Assembly: GCA_030431975.1 (NCBI GenBank)
Contig: JAUIHP010000023.1
Span: 1 to 64,000, forward strand
Reading direction: 5' to 3'
Origin: a bacterium
GTDB taxonomy: Bacteria; Eisenbacteria; RBG-16-71-46; CAIMUX01
Length of the DNA: 64,000 bases
Positions 35,327 to 43,337 of the stretch are shown here, piece after piece. The notes beneath the pieces were generated by a model. That model was not told where the DNA came from. It made no database searches and saw nothing but the letters and a program-made list of their open reading frames with translations. A program made the translations under genes and the position numbers. The stretch's first letter is position 1. Every line of letters starts with the position of its first letter.

Positions 35327-36822
35327 CGCCGCGACTCAGAGGGACCCAGACCCAACAATGCGGACTGCATTCCGTCGGTATCGATCTCGTTCCGCGCCGC
35401 CTCGTAGAAGCTACGACCCCGGTAAAGAATGTGAATACGATCGCAGACGGCTTCCAGCTCGGAAAGGTCGGCCGTAATCAAAAGTATGGCCGCTCCCCTC
35501 GCCCGTTCTTCCAAAAGCCGGCCATGCAGAAACTGAACGGCGCCAAGATCGACACCGCGCGTTGGATGAACGGCCAGTAACAACGGAGGTCTTTGCGAAA
35601 GCTCCCGTCCGGCGATGAAACGCTGTTGGTTTCCGCCCGAGAAACTGCGGGCCGGGAGGGTAGCGTCACCCGGTCTGACACCGTACACGTCGATGATCTC
35701 GGCTGCATGAGCACGCATCTTGTCCCAACGCAGCACCCCCGCACTGGAGAACGGCGACCGGTCATGTCGGCCGAGCGCTCCGTTTTCGACCAGCGAACGC
35801 CCGAGGATCAAACCTTCCCGGTGACGGTCTTCCGGAATGACTCCGATCGAGCGCCGAAACTTTCGGACGTCCCGCTTCACCGGTTCGCCCATGAACCGAA
35901 TCTCTCCCGACACCAGCGGCTCGTATCCGAGCAGCGCGGAGGCCAGTTCCTTTTGCCCGTTTCCTTCCACGCCGCCAACCCCGACGATCTGCCCTTCGGA
36001 GACCGTAAGAGACAAGCCGTCGAGGCGGCCCAGTGTAGCGTCGCGCACCGCAAGGACCTCGCGACCGGGAACCTGCGCACTCCACTGCGCCGGCCGTGGC
36101 GGCGAACCGCCGACGATCAGACGCACCAGACGTTCGGTGTCGACATCCCGTCGTGGAAGTGTTTCCACAACCCGACCGCCTCGCAGCACAGTGACGCGGT
36201 CGGCCACGGCCAGAACTTCGGGAAGCTTGTGACTGACGAAGATGATGGAGCGGCCTTCCGCTGCCAGGGTGCGCATCGTCTGTAACAGGCTTTCGACCTC
36301 GGAAGCCGCAAGGACCGCCGTCGGCTCGTCAAGAATGAGGATTCGGGAATCGCGGTAGAGCAGCCCGAGAATCTCGACCCGCTCCCTCTCTCCCAGGGAC
36401 AGATCGTCCACAGGAACATCGAGCTCGACGTCCAGCCGGTAGCGTTGCATCAGCTCGCGAATGCGTTTGCGGTCTCCCCGTAAGGAACCGAAGAGGCCTC
36501 GTTTTCCGGCGCGGCCGAGGGCGATGTTCTCGTATCCGGTGAGGGTGGGGACCTGGTGAAAGTGCTGCGCACAAAGTCCGACCCCGTGCCGCAACATCGT
36601 CGCGGGAGTCGCGTCGCGAACCGGAGCTTCGTCGATGAGAACGGTTCCCGCGTCCGGTCGAACGAAGCCGGAAAGAATTCCCATGAGGGTCGACTTGCCT
36701 GCGCCGTTCTCACCGACCAGCGCGTGCACTTCACCGGGCAGGATGGAGAAGCTGACCTGCTCGTTGGCCGTGACCCGGCCATACTTCTTCGTGACTTCGA
36801 CGAAACGGGCGGTGGGAATCAT
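35323..36822 (-). CDS. nucleoside ABC transporter ATP-binding protein, two cassettes (NupA/YufO type)
   Basis: 499 residues from the ATG at 36822. The first cassette has GENGAGKS (about 39-46), a LSLGERERVEIL signature and ILILDEPTAVL. The second has GVEGNGQKELA in place of a classical Walker A, as is normal for this sugar/nucleoside family, and FSGGNQQRFIAGREL. It energises the two permeases. Coupled by overlap to the downstream permease and placed 22 bp after the binding-protein gene. Confidence 0.94.
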   Translation of the reverse strand: MIPTARFVEVTKKYGRVTANEQVSFSILPGEVHALVGENGAGKSTLMGILSGFVRPDAGTVLIDEAPVRDATPATMLRHGVGLCAQHFHQVPTLTGYENIALGRAGKRGLFGSLRGDRKRIRELMQRYRLDVELDVPVDDLSLGERERVEILGLLYRDSRILILDEPTAVLAASEVESLLQTMRTLAAEGRSIIFVSHKLPEVLAVADRVTVLRGGRVVETLPRRDVDTERLVRLIVGGSPPRPAQWSAQVPGREVLAVRDATLGRLDGLSLTVSEGQIVGVGGVEGNGQKELASALLGYEPLVSGEIRFMGEPVKRDVRKFRRSIGVIPEDRHREGLILGRSLVENGALGRHDRSPFSSAGVLRWDKMRAHAAEIIDVYGVRPGDATLPARSFSGGNQQRFIAGRELSQRPPLLLAVHPTRGVDLGAVQFLHGRLLEERARGAAILLITADLSELEAVCDRIHILYRGRSFYEAARNEIDTDGMQSALLGLGPSESRR

Positions 36823-36844
36823 CCGCCGTCCACTCCAACTTGGC

Positions 36845-37876
36845 TCAACGGATCGGCACCGTCGTCTTCTTGGAAATGATCTCCTGGCGCATGGACTCGA
36901 CCAGGCTCCTCTTCTCGTCATCGATCCAGCGGGCGTTCTGCTCGCCGAAGACGTAGTCGACCCCGCCCTCGGCCAGACCGAGAACTTGAACGCCGCCGAC
37001 GAACGTGCCGTCGACGACCGACTTCACCGTCTCGAAGACGGCAACATCGACTTCTTTCGTCATCGAGGTAAGGATGTGTTCGGGAGCCTCGGACTGCTGG
37101 TCTGAGTCAACTCCGATGGCCAGGATGTCCCGCTCGCGCGCCGCTTCAAACACTCCCAGGCCGGTCGAACCCGACGCGTGAAAGATGACATCGGCGCCCT
37201 GATCGATCTGGGCGAGCGCGAGTTCTTTACCTTTGGTCGGATTCTGGAAGGCGTCACCCGTGACGCCGGCATAGCGAACCAGAACCTTGCCTTCGGGACG
37301 GACGCGTTCAAAGCCCGCACGGTATCCCGCCTCGAACTTGTGAATCAGTGGAATGTCCATCCCTCCGACGAAGCCCCCGACACCGGACTCCGAAACCAGC
37401 GCAGCCAACGCGCCCACGAGGTAGGAACCTTCCTCTTCGCGAAACTTGATGCCGAGAAGATTGGAAGGAAGAGCGTCTCCTTCGTTCCAAGTAATGTCGA
37501 TGCAGGCGAACTTCTTCTCGGGAAACTCCTGGGCGACCTGTTTGATGTCATCCGTGAAGAGAAAGCCGACGCCGATGATCAGATCGAAGTCACCCGCTGC
37601 GAAAATGCGCAGTGCGGCTTCCCTCTCGGAACCTTCGGCGGGTTCGATGTACTCGAAGGCAGCGTCGAGTTCGCCCTTGGCCTGTAGGAGTCCGCGGTGT
37701 GCGGCATCGTTGAAGGACTTGTCGCCAAGACCGCCGATGTCAAAGACCAGGCCGACACTGACCGAGCCCTCGTTCTTTGATGTCTCGCCTCCTCCGCTGC
37801 ACGCTGAGACCAAAAGGACGAGAGCAGAAACACAGAAGAGCCGGACCCCGAACCGTCGGGCTACCATCGTCGCCAT
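36845..37876 (-). CDS. BMP-family nucleoside-binding lipoprotein
   Basis: 343 residues from the ATG at 37876, which has AAGGAG 8 bases upstream; a TTG two codons earlier is too close to it. The lipobox LLVSAC gives lipid Cys26. VGLVFDIGGLGDKSFNDAAHRGL, GVGFLFTDDI, GFVGGMDIPLIHKFEAGYRAG and IFHASGSTGLGVFEAA are Bmp/PnrA hallmarks. It captures purine nucleosides for the ABC importer encoded next to it. Confidence 0.93.
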   Translation of the reverse strand: MATMVARRFGVRLFCVSALVLLVSACSGGGETSKNEGSVSVGLVFDIGGLGDKSFNDAAHRGLLQAKGELDAAFEYIEPAEGSEREAALRIFAAGDFDLIIGVGFLFTDDIKQVAQEFPEKKFACIDITWNEGDALPSNLLGIKFREEEGSYLVGALAALVSESGVGGFVGGMDIPLIHKFEAGYRAGFERVRPEGKVLVRYAGVTGDAFQNPTKGKELALAQIDQGADVIFHASGSTGLGVFEAARERDILAIGVDSDQQSEAPEHILTSMTKEVDVAVFETVKSVVDGTFVGGVQVLGLAEGGVDYVFGEQNARWIDDEKRSLVESMRQEIISKKTTVPIR

Positions 37877-37888
37877 TTGCAAAGCTCC

Positions 37889-38668
37889 TTAGTGTAACGC
37901 GCTGGGTCGCGGATCGGATTGCGACTGGGGACGTGAAGCCGGACTGCCGGGCATGCGTGTTGCGGCGGCCTCCATAGCGTCAGACGAGTTGATGTGATCG
38001 TCCGTCTGGCCGTCCGCTTGCCTGTCCGTTTGGCTTCCCTGCCGACTTTGGGCCTGGCTGCCTTCCACCTTGCCTTCTACCTGACTTTGACCATCTTCTT
38101 TCGGCGGGACGAAGCAGGCGCGGCAACGGGCTTCGTAGTGGTCGGTCGAACCGACGACGATGCGGTTTCCTTCCTGAGTCACGCGTTGCGACCGGCTGGC
38201 CGGGTGTCCGCAGACGACGCAGATGGCGAGTGTCTTTGTGATGTACTCGGCGCGGGCCAGAAGCTGCGGCACCGGTTCGAACGGAACACCGCGGTAGTCG
38301 AGGTCCAGTCCGGCCACAATGACGCGCTTGCCCTTGTCCGCAAGTTCCTCGATCGCACCGACGATGTCCGGGCCGAAGAACTGCACTTCGTCGATTCCAA
38401 TGACGTCGGCATCCATCCCATGCCGACGAATCTCCTCGGCAGTGCGGGCCTGCAGAGACGGAATGCGCTGCGCATTGTGAGACACGACATGGTCATCGGC
38501 GTAGCGGTCATCCAACTGCGGTTTCAGGACAACAACCTTTTGCTTCGCAATCTGGGCCCGGCGAAGACGGCGGATCAGCTCTTCGGTCTTGCCGCTGAAC
38601 ATCGGGCCGCAGACGACCTCGATGACGCCGCAGCTGCGTGGGGGTTCACCGGTTCTGGAGTCGTGCAT
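37889..38668 (-). CDS. tdk: thymidine kinase with low-complexity C-terminal tail
   Basis: 259 residues. Walker A GPMFSGKT at 21-28, IGIDEVQFF (Walker B), GLDLDYRGVPF and a four-Cys zinc site (CVVCG with CRACF) define type II thymidine kinase, ending normally near residue 190. About 65 further residues, rich in Gln/Ser/Asp/Arg with QSQVEGKVEGSQAQ-like repeats, follow. It phosphorylates thymidine or deoxyuridine taken up by the importer. It overlaps udk by 23 bp. Confidence 0.94.
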   Translation of the reverse strand: MHDSRTGEPPRSCGVIEVVCGPMFSGKTEELIRRLRRAQIAKQKVVVLKPQLDDRYADDHVVSHNAQRIPSLQARTAEEIRRHGMDADVIGIDEVQFFGPDIVGAIEELADKGKRVIVAGLDLDYRGVPFEPVPQLLARAEYITKTLAICVVCGHPASRSQRVTQEGNRIVVGSTDHYEARCRACFVPPKEDGQSQVEGKVEGSQAQSRQGSQTDRQADGQTDDHINSSDAMEAAATRMPGSPASRPQSQSDPRPSALH

Positions 38669-39431
38669 CCTTCACTTCCTCTCGAGCGACCGGCTCCGCC
38701 GGTTGATTCGCAGGTTCCGCCTCGGGTTTCACCGTGGGTCGTCCCGGACCCGTGGATCCGGCAGGCTCCGTCGTCCTCGGGGAGTCTGCGATTGCAGATC
38801 CTGCGCCGCCGGCCATGGCGAGAACCGCTGCGATCTTCGTGGTCAACAGATCAACGGCAACCCGGTTGTCACCGCCCTCGGGAATGATGACGTCGGCGTG
38901 TCGCTTGCTCGGTTCGACGAACTGCTGATGCATGGGTCGGACGGAGCCTTCGTACTGATCAAGGACGGACTCGACCGTCCGCCCGCGTTCCTGCACGTCG
39001 CGCCGAATGCGGCGCATCAGCCGGACATCCGGGTCGGTGTCGACGTAGATCTTGATGTCCATGAGTTCCCGGAGTCTGGGCTCAACCAAGACCATGATGC
39101 CCTCGACGACAACGACGGGGCCGGAGCGGATGCGTCGCGTCTCGGGAGTTCGCGCATGGCGCGTGAAGTCGTAGATCGGTTCGTCGACTTCCCCTCCGCC
39201 GAGCAGCGATTCCAGATGCTCGACGAGCAGTGGGATATCAAACGCGTCCGGGTGATCGAAGTTCTGCCGCGAACGCGTCGGGGCATCGAGCCCGGTCAGG
39301 TCCCGGTAGTAGCTGTCCTGGCGCAGAATGGCTACGTCACGGGTAGCCATGGCCTCATGGATACGCGACGCCACCAGCGTCTTTCCGGAGGCGGTCCCTC
39401 CGGCGATTCCGATCAGGACTCGCTTTGCCAT
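38646..39431 (-). CDS. udk: uridine kinase with Pro/Ala-rich C-terminal tail
   Basis: 261 residues from the ATG at 39431. Walker A is in IGIAGGTASGKT (6-17); RQDSYYRDLT, NFDHPDAFD and YDFTRHART bind the nucleoside; VVVEGIMVL is Walker B. The enzyme makes UMP and CMP from uridine and cytidine. Homologues end near residue 205-210; here about 50 residues of Pro/Ala/Glu-rich sequence follow. The ribosome site lies inside the upstream eutN-like gene, with which it overlaps by 19 bp. Confidence 0.94.
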   Translation of the reverse strand: MAKRVLIGIAGGTASGKTLVASRIHEAMATRDVAILRQDSYYRDLTGLDAPTRSRQNFDHPDAFDIPLLVEHLESLLGGGEVDEPIYDFTRHARTPETRRIRSGPVVVVEGIMVLVEPRLRELMDIKIYVDTDPDVRLMRRIRRDVQERGRTVESVLDQYEGSVRPMHQQFVEPSKRHADVIIPEGGDNRVAVDLLTTKIAAVLAMAGGAGSAIADSPRTTEPAGSTGPGRPTVKPEAEPANQPAEPVAREEVKDARLQNR

Positions 39432-39688
39432 ACTTCGTCCACCACTCCTACGATGACACTTCGGATCGGTCCCCTGGGACGGCGCAGTACCTGGGCCGCC
39501 CCGTTTCCTTCGTCCAGCACGACCACGGTGTCCCCGACGCCAGCCTGAACGGAGTCTACACACAACGTCGACGTCGGAAGGTCGCTACCGTCGGGACCTG
39601 TCCGCTTCACCCAAAGAAGCCGTTGTCCTTCGAGAGCGGAATGCTTCAGCGTCGCAACCAACTGTCCGGTGACACGTCCGAGAAACAT
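39413..39688 (-). CDS. EutN/CcmL-family microcompartment vertex protein, orphan
   Basis: 91 residues, the family length, with GGGGAG 7 bases before the ATG at 39688. MFLGRVTGQLVATLKHSALEGQRLL at the start and the AGVGDTVVVLDEG and SVIVGVVDEV blocks are those of pentameric microcompartment vertex proteins (BMC-P). No hexameric shell gene, signature enzyme or encapsulation peptide is seen in the 64 kb. It is embedded between hpt and udk and overlaps udk, so it is co-expressed with nucleoside salvage. It may cap a shell encoded elsewhere or serve a non-shell role. Confidence 0.9.
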   Translation of the reverse strand: MFLGRVTGQLVATLKHSALEGQRLLWVKRTGPDGSDLPTSTLCVDSVQAGVGDTVVVLDEGNGAAQVLRRPRGPIRSVIVGVVDEVWQSES

Positions 39689-39798
39689 TCAACGTCTCCC
39701 CTGTGGGCCCGACGCATCCCATCGACTGCGCCCGCGTCGTTCGCAATGCGTGCAGCCATCTAACGTCATCTTCGCCACCTCGTCACGACCTTCAGAGA

Positions 39799-40356
39799 TC
39801 ATCCAGGCGAAGCTCCGCCGTTTCCTTCCGCCGAGTCGATGAGATCTTCATCGCTGAGGACCGCGACGTGCGGCAACCCTCGGTAACGCTCGGCATAGTC
39901 CAATCCGTATCCAACGACGAAGGCGTCGGGGATGTCGAACCCGACGTAGTCGACGAAGATCTGCGTCTCCCGTCGATCCTTCTTGTCGAGAAGGGCGACG
40001 ATCGAAATCGAAGCCGGGCCACGGGCGGCCAGGTTCTTTCGAATGTAGGACAGGGAGCGCCCCGAATCGACGATGTCCTCGATGACGATGACGTCGCGGC
40101 CGAAGACATCGCGATCGAGGTCCTTGAGCAACTGAACGCTTCCCGACGAAGTCGTGCGGTTGCCGTAGGACGAGATGGAGATGAAGTCGATCTCGCAGTC
40201 GATGGACATCGCGCGGATGAGGTCGGCCAAAAAGATCGCGGATCCCTTGAGGATCCCGATAAGAATAGGAGTCCTGCCGAGGTAGTCCCGAGAGAGTTCC
40301 TCTCCCAGTTCTTGGACGCGGTCGGCAAGTTTGGATTCGTCGATCAATACTTCCAG
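39799..40356 (-). CDS. hpt: hypoxanthine phosphoribosyltransferase, probable CTG start
   Basis: 185 residues if started at the CTG at 40356, which has GGGAGG exactly 5 bases upstream and gives MEVLIDESKLADRVQELG, matching the family N-terminus. The TTG at 40347 (182 residues) has only GGAAG two bases away. GILKGSAIFLADL, the SYGNRTTSSGSV loop, IVIEDIVDSGRSLSYI (PRPP loop) and the C-terminal VVGYGLDYAERYRGL are canonical. It salvages hypoxanthine or guanine to nucleotides. First gene of the uptake/salvage operon. Confidence 0.92.
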   Translation of the reverse strand: MEVLIDESKLADRVQELGEELSRDYLGRTPILIGILKGSAIFLADLIRAMSIDCEIDFISISSYGNRTTSSGSVQLLKDLDRDVFGRDVIVIEDIVDSGRSLSYIRKNLAARGPASISIVALLDKKDRRETQIFVDYVGFDIPDAFVVGYGLDYAERYRGLPHVAVLSDEDLIDSAEGNGGASPG

Positions 40357-40368
40357 GTGGGCCTCCCG

Positions 40369-40397
40369 TTGACGGGACTATCGAGGCTCGGTACGTT
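40369..40397 (+). promoter_or_regulatory. candidate promoter of adenosine deaminase
   Basis: TTGACG (40369-40374) and TACGTT (40392-40397) are separated by 17 bases and precede the add start by about 95 bases. It abuts the divergent hpt promoter candidate, so one regulator could govern both. Confidence 0.38.
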
Positions 40398-40406
40398 GCG
40401 GTCACG

Positions 40407-40435
40407 ATCCTAACCTCGGAAGAAACCAAGCGCAA
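40407..40435 (-). promoter_or_regulatory. candidate promoter of the nucleoside salvage operon
   Basis: On the minus strand TTGCGC (40430-40435) and TAGGAT (40407-40412) are spaced by 17 bases, about 45-50 bases upstream of the hpt start. The -10 matches 4 of 6 consensus positions. Confidence 0.38.
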
Positions 40436-40489
40436 CGGACGGGCGGCTCACCCCGTCCACGGACGGTCAGCGGGAGAACCACGTCCATC

Positions 40490-41533
40490 ATGCCCCTCGA
40501 CGAAGCCCGACTACGGTCCCTTCCCAAGACGGACCTTCACTGCCACCTCGACGGCTCGCTTCGGATCGACACGCTGCTCGAACTGGCCGACGAGGCCGGG
40601 TTCAAGCTGCCGACGCGCGACCGCAAGGCCCTGGAGGCCACCATCGTTCCCCAGGCCGGCTCGTCCCTCGAGGACTACCTGACGCGGTTCAAGATGACGC
40701 TGGGGGCCCTGCAGACCGCACCCGCCCTTTCCCGAGCCGCCTATGAGCTGGCCGAGGACGCCCACCGCGAGGGGGTCTGGTACCTGGAAGTTCGGTACGC
40801 ACCCTTTCTGCACCGGGAAAAAGGCCTCAACGACGAAGAAATCGTGGCCGCCGTGCTCGACGGACTCGGAAGGGCCCGGGAAGACTTCGGGATCCAGTCC
40901 GGGGTCATTCTTTGCGCGCTCCGGACCGACTCTCCGAAGGCCACGGACGATCTCGCGGAGTTGGCCATCCGGTTCCGAGGCCAGGGAGTCGTTGCCCTCG
41001 ACTTGGCCGGGGCCGAGGACGGATTTCCCGCCGCGGAGCACCAAGCGGCCTTTCAGCGGGTCCGCTCGGCCGACATGCACGTGACCGTCCACGCCGGGGA
41101 GTCCTTCGGGGCGGCATCCATCCGTCAGGCCATTCACGACTGCGGCGCGGAACGCATCGGTCACGGGACCCGCCTCGTCGACGACGACAGCCTGCTCCAG
41201 TACGTCGATGATCGCCGGATCGGAGTCGAGGTCTGCCTGTCCTCGAACCTGCAGACAGGCTCCGTCTCGTCATTGAAGGAGCACCCGCTGGCCCGCTTTC
41301 TCGCCCAGGGGGTCCGAGTCAGCCTGAACACGGACAACCGTTTGATGTCGGACACAACGGTCACCGGTGAGCTCATGATCGCCGTCCAGACCTTCGGCCT
41401 CAGCACCCGGGAGGTCGAAAGGTTGGTCCTGAACGGTTTCAAGAGCGCCTTTCTGTCGCGTCGGGACCGGGCCGAGCTGCTGGAGAGGGCCGGGACCCGG
41501 CTTCGGGAGCTGCTCGACGCCCCGGAATCGTGA
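40490..41533 (+). CDS. add: adenosine deaminase
   Basis: 347 residues. Metal ligands and catalytic residues lie in TDLHCHLDGSL (His17, His19), VHAGESFGAAS (His and Glu), RIGHGTRL and SLNTDNRLMS. SSNLQTG is another family block. It deaminates adenosine to inosine, feeding the PNP and Hpt steps encoded on the divergent operon. Lacks any signal peptide. Confidence 0.96.
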   Translation: MPLDEARLRSLPKTDLHCHLDGSLRIDTLLELADEAGFKLPTRDRKALEATIVPQAGSSLEDYLTRFKMTLGALQTAPALSRAAYELAEDAHREGVWYLEVRYAPFLHREKGLNDEEIVAAVLDGLGRAREDFGIQSGVILCALRTDSPKATDDLAELAIRFRGQGVVALDLAGAEDGFPAAEHQAAFQRVRSADMHVTVHAGESFGAASIRQAIHDCGAERIGHGTRLVDDDSLLQYVDDRRIGVEVCLSSNLQTGSVSSLKEHPLARFLAQGVRVSLNTDNRLMSDTTVTGELMIAVQTFGLSTREVERLVLNGFKSAFLSRRDRAELLERAGTRLRELLDAPES

Positions 41534-41679
41534 CCGGTCCGGGCCCCCGATCTTACGAAGTCGCGGGTTGAGGCCGTCCCCGCAGCCATCTATACTGCTC
41601 GTTTGCTCAGGGACATGAGTACGACCCTTCAAGACCTACGGAAGAGTCTCGATCAGCCTCAAAAGGAGGAATCTCGAGG

Positions 41680-42300
41680 ATGGCGCACAACCTCTCGGCA
41701 ATTCTGATCTCCGGCCACCCTGGCGCGGCCTCGCTCCGCTCCGGGCTCTTCGACTTCGGTCAGGGAAAGGTCTATGAAAAGACCGTGGCCGCCTTCGCCG
41801 GATTCACCGAGGTCATCCTCGTCATCCCGGGAAGCAGCGAAGGGTTTCAGGAGCCTTTGGGCGGCAAGATCGTCGTCGTCTCCGAGAACGCCGGATTGGG
41901 CGCGCAGCTCAAGGCGGGCGTCGGCGCCGTCTCCCCCTCCTCGAACGGATTCGCCATCGGCATGATGAACCAGGCGCTTCTCGAGCCGGACCTGGTCAAC
42001 GCTATGGCCGAGAAGTTCCTCGCCGGATCGAAAAAGATCCTCGTGCCGGTCGCCCATCGCCAGATCGGGCAGCCTGCTTTCTATGACAAGAGCTTCAGCT
42101 CGAAGTTTGCCGGTTTCAGTGAAGACGAGACCGCCTGGTCGATTCTCCGGGCCAACGATGACGACCTCGAGTTGCACGATGTCCTGGAGACCTCAGTCCT
42201 TCGCAGCATCGAAGACATCGAGGATTATCACGCCATGCTGACGATCGCCGGCCTGCCCGTCCCGGACAACACAGGCGCGGAAGAGGCCACCGAAGTCTAG
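41680..42300 (+). CDS. MobA/MocA-like nucleotidyltransferase-fold protein, degenerate
   Basis: 206 residues, with AAAGGAGGAA upstream of the ATG. Its layout follows MocA-type NTP transferases: FAGFTEVILVIPG for the second strand, a MMNQALLEPDLVNAMAEKFL segment where the DQP motif should be, VPVAHRQIGQPAFYD, and a final IEDIEDYHAML like the IDTPEDY end motif. The N-terminal LAAGxSxRMG nucleotide loop is replaced by LISGHPGAASLRSG, and the metal Asp is absent. It may bind a nucleotide or cofactor without transfer. Upstream is add; downstream is a HAD phosphatase. Confidence 0.55.
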   Translation: MAHNLSAILISGHPGAASLRSGLFDFGQGKVYEKTVAAFAGFTEVILVIPGSSEGFQEPLGGKIVVVSENAGLGAQLKAGVGAVSPSSNGFAIGMMNQALLEPDLVNAMAEKFLAGSKKILVPVAHRQIGQPAFYDKSFSSKFAGFSEDETAWSILRANDDDLELHDVLETSVLRSIEDIEDYHAMLTIAGLPVPDNTGAEEATEV

Positions 42301-42361
42301 TCCGCTCGGATCAAAGCCGCGACGACGACGAGTTCGAAGAACCGACGAGGAGCCGCGGCAT

Positions 42362-43087
42362 TTGATTTCGTCACACCCCAACACTTCCCCAGAGCACCAC
42401 AGACGCGTCGTCCTCTTTGACATCGACGGAACCATTCTCAACGGTCAGGGGGCCGGACGCCGCGCGGTCGTGCGTGCGTTCGAAGAACGGCTGGAACGCA
42501 GTCTCGCCGAGCTTCATATCGAGCTTGGGGGCAACACCGACCTGCAGATCCTTCGGGCCGTGCTTCGCGACCTGCAGCTTGCTTATCCATCACCGCCCGA
42601 GCGCCGAAAGCTTCTTCGGCGGTATCTCGGTTATCTCGAAGAAGAGCTCGAGAAGACTCCCCCGTTTCTTCATCCGGGAGTCGCCGATCTCATCACGGCA
42701 CTGGAAGAGCATGACGACGTCGAGATCGGGCTCGTCACCGGAAACGTGCAGCCCGGCGCGTATCGAAAGCTTCAGCCCGTCAGTCTGGCCGAAACGTTTC
42801 GTTTCGGGGCCTACGGGAGTGACCGGGAAGACCGGAACGATCTGGTCCCGATTGCGCTGAAGCGGCTGCACCGAATCACGGGGATTCGAGCCGCCGGCGA
42901 CCAGGTCGTGGTCATCGGGGATACGCCGAACGACATCGACTGCGCTCGCGCTGCAGGGGTGCGGGTTCTGGCGGTCGGTACGGGGTGGGGCGATCGCGAT
43001 TATCTGCAGAAGGAGAGCGATCTCTTTCTCGAAGATTTGGCGGACACAGCCGCGGTCGTGGAGATGATTCTGGGCGGGAGCCGCTGA
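42362..43087 (+). CDS. HAD-family phosphatase (phosphoglycolate phosphatase-like)
   Basis: 241 residues from a TTG at 42362, with GAGGAG 9 bases upstream. Motif I FDIDGTILNG (Asp20, Asp22), motif II VTGN, Lys in the RKLQ region and motif IV VVIGDTPNDIDCARAAG are intact. A helical cap follows motif I. The GLVTGNVQ and FGAYGSDREDRNDLVPIAL blocks fit phosphoglycolate or haloacid phosphatases. The substrate cannot be told. Confidence 0.87.
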   Translation: MISSHPNTSPEHHRRVVLFDIDGTILNGQGAGRRAVVRAFEERLERSLAELHIELGGNTDLQILRAVLRDLQLAYPSPPERRKLLRRYLGYLEEELEKTPPFLHPGVADLITALEEHDDVEIGLVTGNVQPGAYRKLQPVSLAETFRFGAYGSDREDRNDLVPIALKRLHRITGIRAAGDQVVVIGDTPNDIDCARAAGVRVLAVGTGWGDRDYLQKESDLFLEDLADTAAVVEMILGGSR

Positions 43088-43337
43088 CGATCGCTGAAGC
43101 GTGCATGCCTCGGCTGATGCCAACTTCGAGTCCCATTCCCGTTCGATGCCAAGCTCGTCCGCGTAAGACAACAACCGGCGGCCCTCGAGACATTCACGAT
43201 CGATCGTCAGATCTTCACGGAAGCACCAACCGGTCCCTTCAGGCCTCCGGGAGTAGGTGCTCGAGATGCTTGAACAGATGTAGGCTGTACGAACGTAGTC
43301 TGCACAGAAGACGGTGGCACGAAGGGAGACTCGGGAA

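Noticed and set aside
32396-40356. Bacterial microcompartment locus
   Set aside because: Only one vertex-type gene is present; no hexameric shell protein, signature enzyme or encapsulation peptide can be seen.
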